From Thermodesulfovibrionales bacterium (GTDB lineage: Bacteria; Nitrospirota; Thermodesulfovibrionia; Thermodesulfovibrionales; UBA1546), in NCBI GenBank assembly GCA_919901705.1, contig CAKKPR010000235.1, forward strand, positions 1-9,752: 9,752 nucleotides of DNA, in the 5' to 3' direction. Made by a program: the position numbers and the translations under genes. The notes under the pieces were generated by a model. That model saw nothing but the letters and a program-made list of their open reading frames with translations, ran no database searches and was not told where the DNA came from. Shown piece by piece: positions 7,279 to 9,752 of this stretch. Position 1 is the stretch's first letter; each line of letters opens with the position of its first letter.

Positions 7279-9731
7279 AGGGATGCAAGCAATTCAGTGG
7301 CCTTAAGCCCGTTAACCTTCCTTCCTTCATGCTGTATATAAAAAATATCCTGCGCAATGCCTGATTCCGTATTAATCTTTGCTGATATTATATTAAACCC
7401 ATTTTCATAAAAGAGGTTTGAGACATCGTATAAAAGCCCATGCCTGTCCTGAGAAAAAAACTCAAGGATAGTACTTTCCCCTGACGTCTCATTATCAAGC
7501 TCTATAAATACATCAACTCTGCTGCCGATTTCTTTTTGGGAGGCTGACAAGTTTATATGCGCGCCTCTCAACACAACATCCTCCAGCCCGTTTTCGATAA
7601 AAATATCCATTCCATCCCACCAGATCTCTTTCCAGTTTGAAATTTGAATTTTATCAATAATAAGCCCCTTTTTGCCAGTATATAACCTTGCGCTCAGTAT
7701 ATTCATCCATTTTGACGACAGGAATCCTACAATTCTGGAAAAAAGGCCCGGGCTGTCCCATGTACCGACAATAATTTCTGTTGTGCCGTCATGCTTATCG
7801 TTAACGCTTAAAGCAAAGTTATTTTCCGTTACAGCCTGGGCAAGGCTATAATCATGATATATCCTCTCCGGAGGGGTCGAAAGAAGATATCTCTCAGGCA
7901 TATCTGCAATAAAAATATCAAGCCCTTCCCTGTCAGCGCCCTCATAAGAATCAAGGATGCTCTTTATATAAACTTCCTTGTCCCTTCTTACCCCTCGCAG
8001 GTAATTCAGTGTCTTTTCATAAAGCTCCTGAAGCAGACATGCCTTCCATTCTGTCCAGAATGACGGATTCACGGCAGACATGTCAGCATACGTCATGAGA
8101 TATAATGCGCCGAGGCTTTCTTCGTCTCCGACGGCCTCTGCAAACTGGGCAATAATCTCAGGGGCTTCAATCTCCCTTGTCAGTGCAATGCGCGACATGA
8201 GGATATGGTTTTTTACGAGGAACTCTATCCTTTGCCTTTTCTCAACATCCATATTAAACCTCTCAACTATATTCTTAAGCCTTTTATATCCTTCTTCCTG
8301 ATGATATTTTCCGGCTGCCTTTCCTATGTCATGAAAAAGAATGGACATGAAAAGGATATCCTTGTCTTTTATGCCCTTCATTATCACTGAAAGGCGCTCA
8401 AGGCTTTTATATTTAGTTGCGGTAAGCATCTCAAGGTTTTGTACGGCATGCAGGGTGTGTTCGTCAACGGTGTACCTGTGGTAAGGCTCGTACACAACCA
8501 GCGACCTCAAGGCCCCTAATTCAGGAATGAACCGGCCGAGCACTCCTGTCTCATGCATTTCCCTCAATGTTTCATATACACGCGGGCCGTTCAGTATCTC
8601 GCGAAAGAAGCCCATGGTTTTATGAGAGCGCCTTATCCTTCTCCCTATACACAGGAGATTTTTTGTTATGTCCTCCCTGAGTTTATGGCTTAATTTTTTG
8701 CCGGTTTTAGAGGATGCATAGAAGGCCTCGATAATCCTTTCGGGATTTTTTCTTACGCTGCTGTTTTCTGACGGGATAACGGCATTCCTGTAGATGAGAA
8801 AATTCTCAGTCGCCTTTCTCTTCACCGCGCTCCGGTCCCTGATGCCCCCGATGGCCCATTGCCTTGTGCACAGGCCCGCAATAAGCGATATTACGTTGTT
8901 TACGATATTTGCCTTGAGGTAAAAATATCTCATGAACCTCTCAGAGCCTGAAAATTTCTTCGAATTGCGGAACCCGAGCCTCGCAGACACGTGGTCATGC
9001 GTATCGAATGAAAGGACATCGTTTCTTCTTTTACTCATAATATGGAGGCAGAATCTTACCTTAAGCAGAAAATCATAGGCCCTCATAAGCCTCTTGAAAT
9101 CATGCCCTGATACAACATTCGAAAGCTGCCCGATATTGCCCAGTTTCAGCGCAATCCTTGAAAGCCAGAGGACTGTATGAATATCTCTAAGCCCGCCCTG
9201 GCTCTCCTTTACATTCGGCTCAAGGAGATAAACAGAATCTCCAAAGCCCGTATGTCTCTTCTCCATCTCTTTCAACTTGCCTGTTATGAAATTTTTCTGT
9301 TTCCTGAAGGCAAGCTCTGAATAGACTTTTTCATGAAAATAATTATAGAGCTCCTTATCTCCTGCTATAAACCTTGCCTCGAGCAGGGATGTATGCGTCC
9401 TCAAATCTTTTTTTGCCTCTGCAATACAGTCTGCAGGTGTTCTAAAACAATGCCCTATTGTGAGTCCCGTATCCCAGAGCTTATAGAGGACTGTTTCAAC
9501 CTTTTTTGAGTCTGCCTTATCCCTGGCAAAAAACATAATATCTATATCAGAATAAGGGGCAAGCTCTGCCCTGCCATATCCGCCGATGGCAATAAGGGCA
9601 AGGGGTTTTTGGGATTCGATTGAATTGAAAAGCCCGATGAGAAATTCATCTATTTTTTGTGTGTAAAAGGCTGAAAGCTCCCTGCCGCCAAGCTTATCGA
9701 AAACACCCTCGATTTCCTTCAAAAAGTCCAT
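7257..9731 (-). CDS. glnD: Bifunctional [protein-PII] uridylyltransferase / uridylyl-removing enzyme
   Basis: Cytosolic glutamine sensor that adds UMP to PII when glutamine is low and removes it when glutamine is high, 824 aa. Domains in order: the nucleotidyltransferase with GGYGRAELAPYSDIDIMF at 50-67 (catalytic Asp62 and Asp64); the family signature EPNVKESQGGLRDIHTV at 171-187; a linker with KVRFCLHIMSKRRNDVLSFD at 224-243; the HD hydrolase with YTVDEHTLHA (His425), LFHDIGK (His467-Asp468), His477, KNHI (His509) and YADMSAVN (Asp550); then two ACT domains, about 651-720 (WDSPGLFSRIVGFLSS) and 738-808 (DRHGLLYDVSNLFYENGFNIISAKI), which bind glutamine in the family. All key residues are present, so both activities are expected. 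It is about 65 aa shorter than E. coli GlnD, mostly before the first motif. The ATG at 9731 has no clear ribosome site. The 21 bp upstream show nothing firm. Confidence 0.96.
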   Translation of the reverse strand: MDFLKEIEGVFDKLGGRELSAFYTQKIDEFLIGLFNSIESQKPLALIAIGGYGRAELAPYSDIDIMFFARDKADSKKVETVLYKLWDTGLTIGHCFRTPADCIAEAKKDLRTHTSLLEARFIAGDKELYNYFHEKVYSELAFRKQKNFITGKLKEMEKRHTGFGDSVYLLEPNVKESQGGLRDIHTVLWLSRIALKLGNIGQLSNVVSGHDFKRLMRAYDFLLKVRFCLHIMSKRRNDVLSFDTHDHVSARLGFRNSKKFSGSERFMRYFYLKANIVNNVISLIAGLCTRQWAIGGIRDRSAVKRKATENFLIYRNAVIPSENSSVRKNPERIIEAFYASSKTGKKLSHKLREDITKNLLCIGRRIRRSHKTMGFFREILNGPRVYETLREMHETGVLGRFIPELGALRSLVVYEPYHRYTVDEHTLHAVQNLEMLTATKYKSLERLSVIMKGIKDKDILFMSILFHDIGKAAGKYHQEEGYKRLKNIVERFNMDVEKRQRIEFLVKNHILMSRIALTREIEAPEIIAQFAEAVGDEESLGALYLMTYADMSAVNPSFWTEWKACLLQELYEKTLNYLRGVRRDKEVYIKSILDSYEGADREGLDIFIADMPERYLLSTPPERIYHDYSLAQAVTENNFALSVNDKHDGTTEIIVGTWDSPGLFSRIVGFLSSKWMNILSARLYTGKKGLIIDKIQISNWKEIWWDGMDIFIENGLEDVVLRGAHINLSASQKEIGSRVDVFIELDNETSGESTILEFFSQDRHGLLYDVSNLFYENGFNIISAKINTESGIAQDIFYIQHEGRKVNGLKATELLASLWKTLKS

Positions 9732-9752
9732 GCAGTATGATACTATATGAGG

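Noticed and set aside
9732..9752. Possible -10-like TATAGT and inverted repeat AGTAT-G-ATACT (9734-9744) before glnD
   Set aside because: Only 21 bp of leader is available, no -35 can be judged, and the inverted repeat is too short to call an operator.

Overview
The window is one tightly packed leftward (minus-strand) gene string with an insertion-sequence end at its left edge. In transcription order it encodes GlnD (9731-7257), a TamB-family protein (7278-3349), an Omp85/BamA-family outer-membrane protein with seven POTRA domains (3352-653), and a short secreted SurA-like chaperone without a parvulin domain (about 687-112). Every junction overlaps: 22 bp, 4 bp (ATGA) and about 35 bp. The genes are therefore probably co-transcribed and translationally coupled. 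I see no internal promoter or terminator and no tRNA, rRNA or CRISPR.

The organism is a Gram-negative, diderm bacterium of moderate GC. The gene types, the multi-POTRA Omp85 and the heptanucleotide repeats would fit Nitrospirota or a former deltaproteobacterial lineage. This taxonomic guess is an inference from style, not a match to a named genome.

Functionally, three of the four genes form an envelope-biogenesis module. The SurA-like protein would hold unfolded outer-membrane proteins in the periplasm. The Omp85 protein would fold or insert them. TamB would span the periplasm from the inner membrane to the Omp85 partner, and its family is implicated in outer-membrane assembly and phospholipid transport. 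GlnD, the PII uridylyltransferase of nitrogen control, heads the string and is the functional outlier.

The most unusual part is 540-715. Two different 7-bp tandem arrays, (AACAGTG)n and (ACCTGAT/C)n, lie inside the 5' coding part of the surA-like gene. The first directly encodes two copies of a heptapeptide that make up much of the signal-peptide hydrophobic core. Because the unit is not a multiple of three, gain or loss of one unit would switch the gene off. At 1-92 the sequence looks like the end of an IS21-like or related element, with two 19-bp direct repeats, ending 20 bp after the surA-like stop codon. Nothing else is recognisable in the short gap 93-111 or in the glnD leader 9732-9752.
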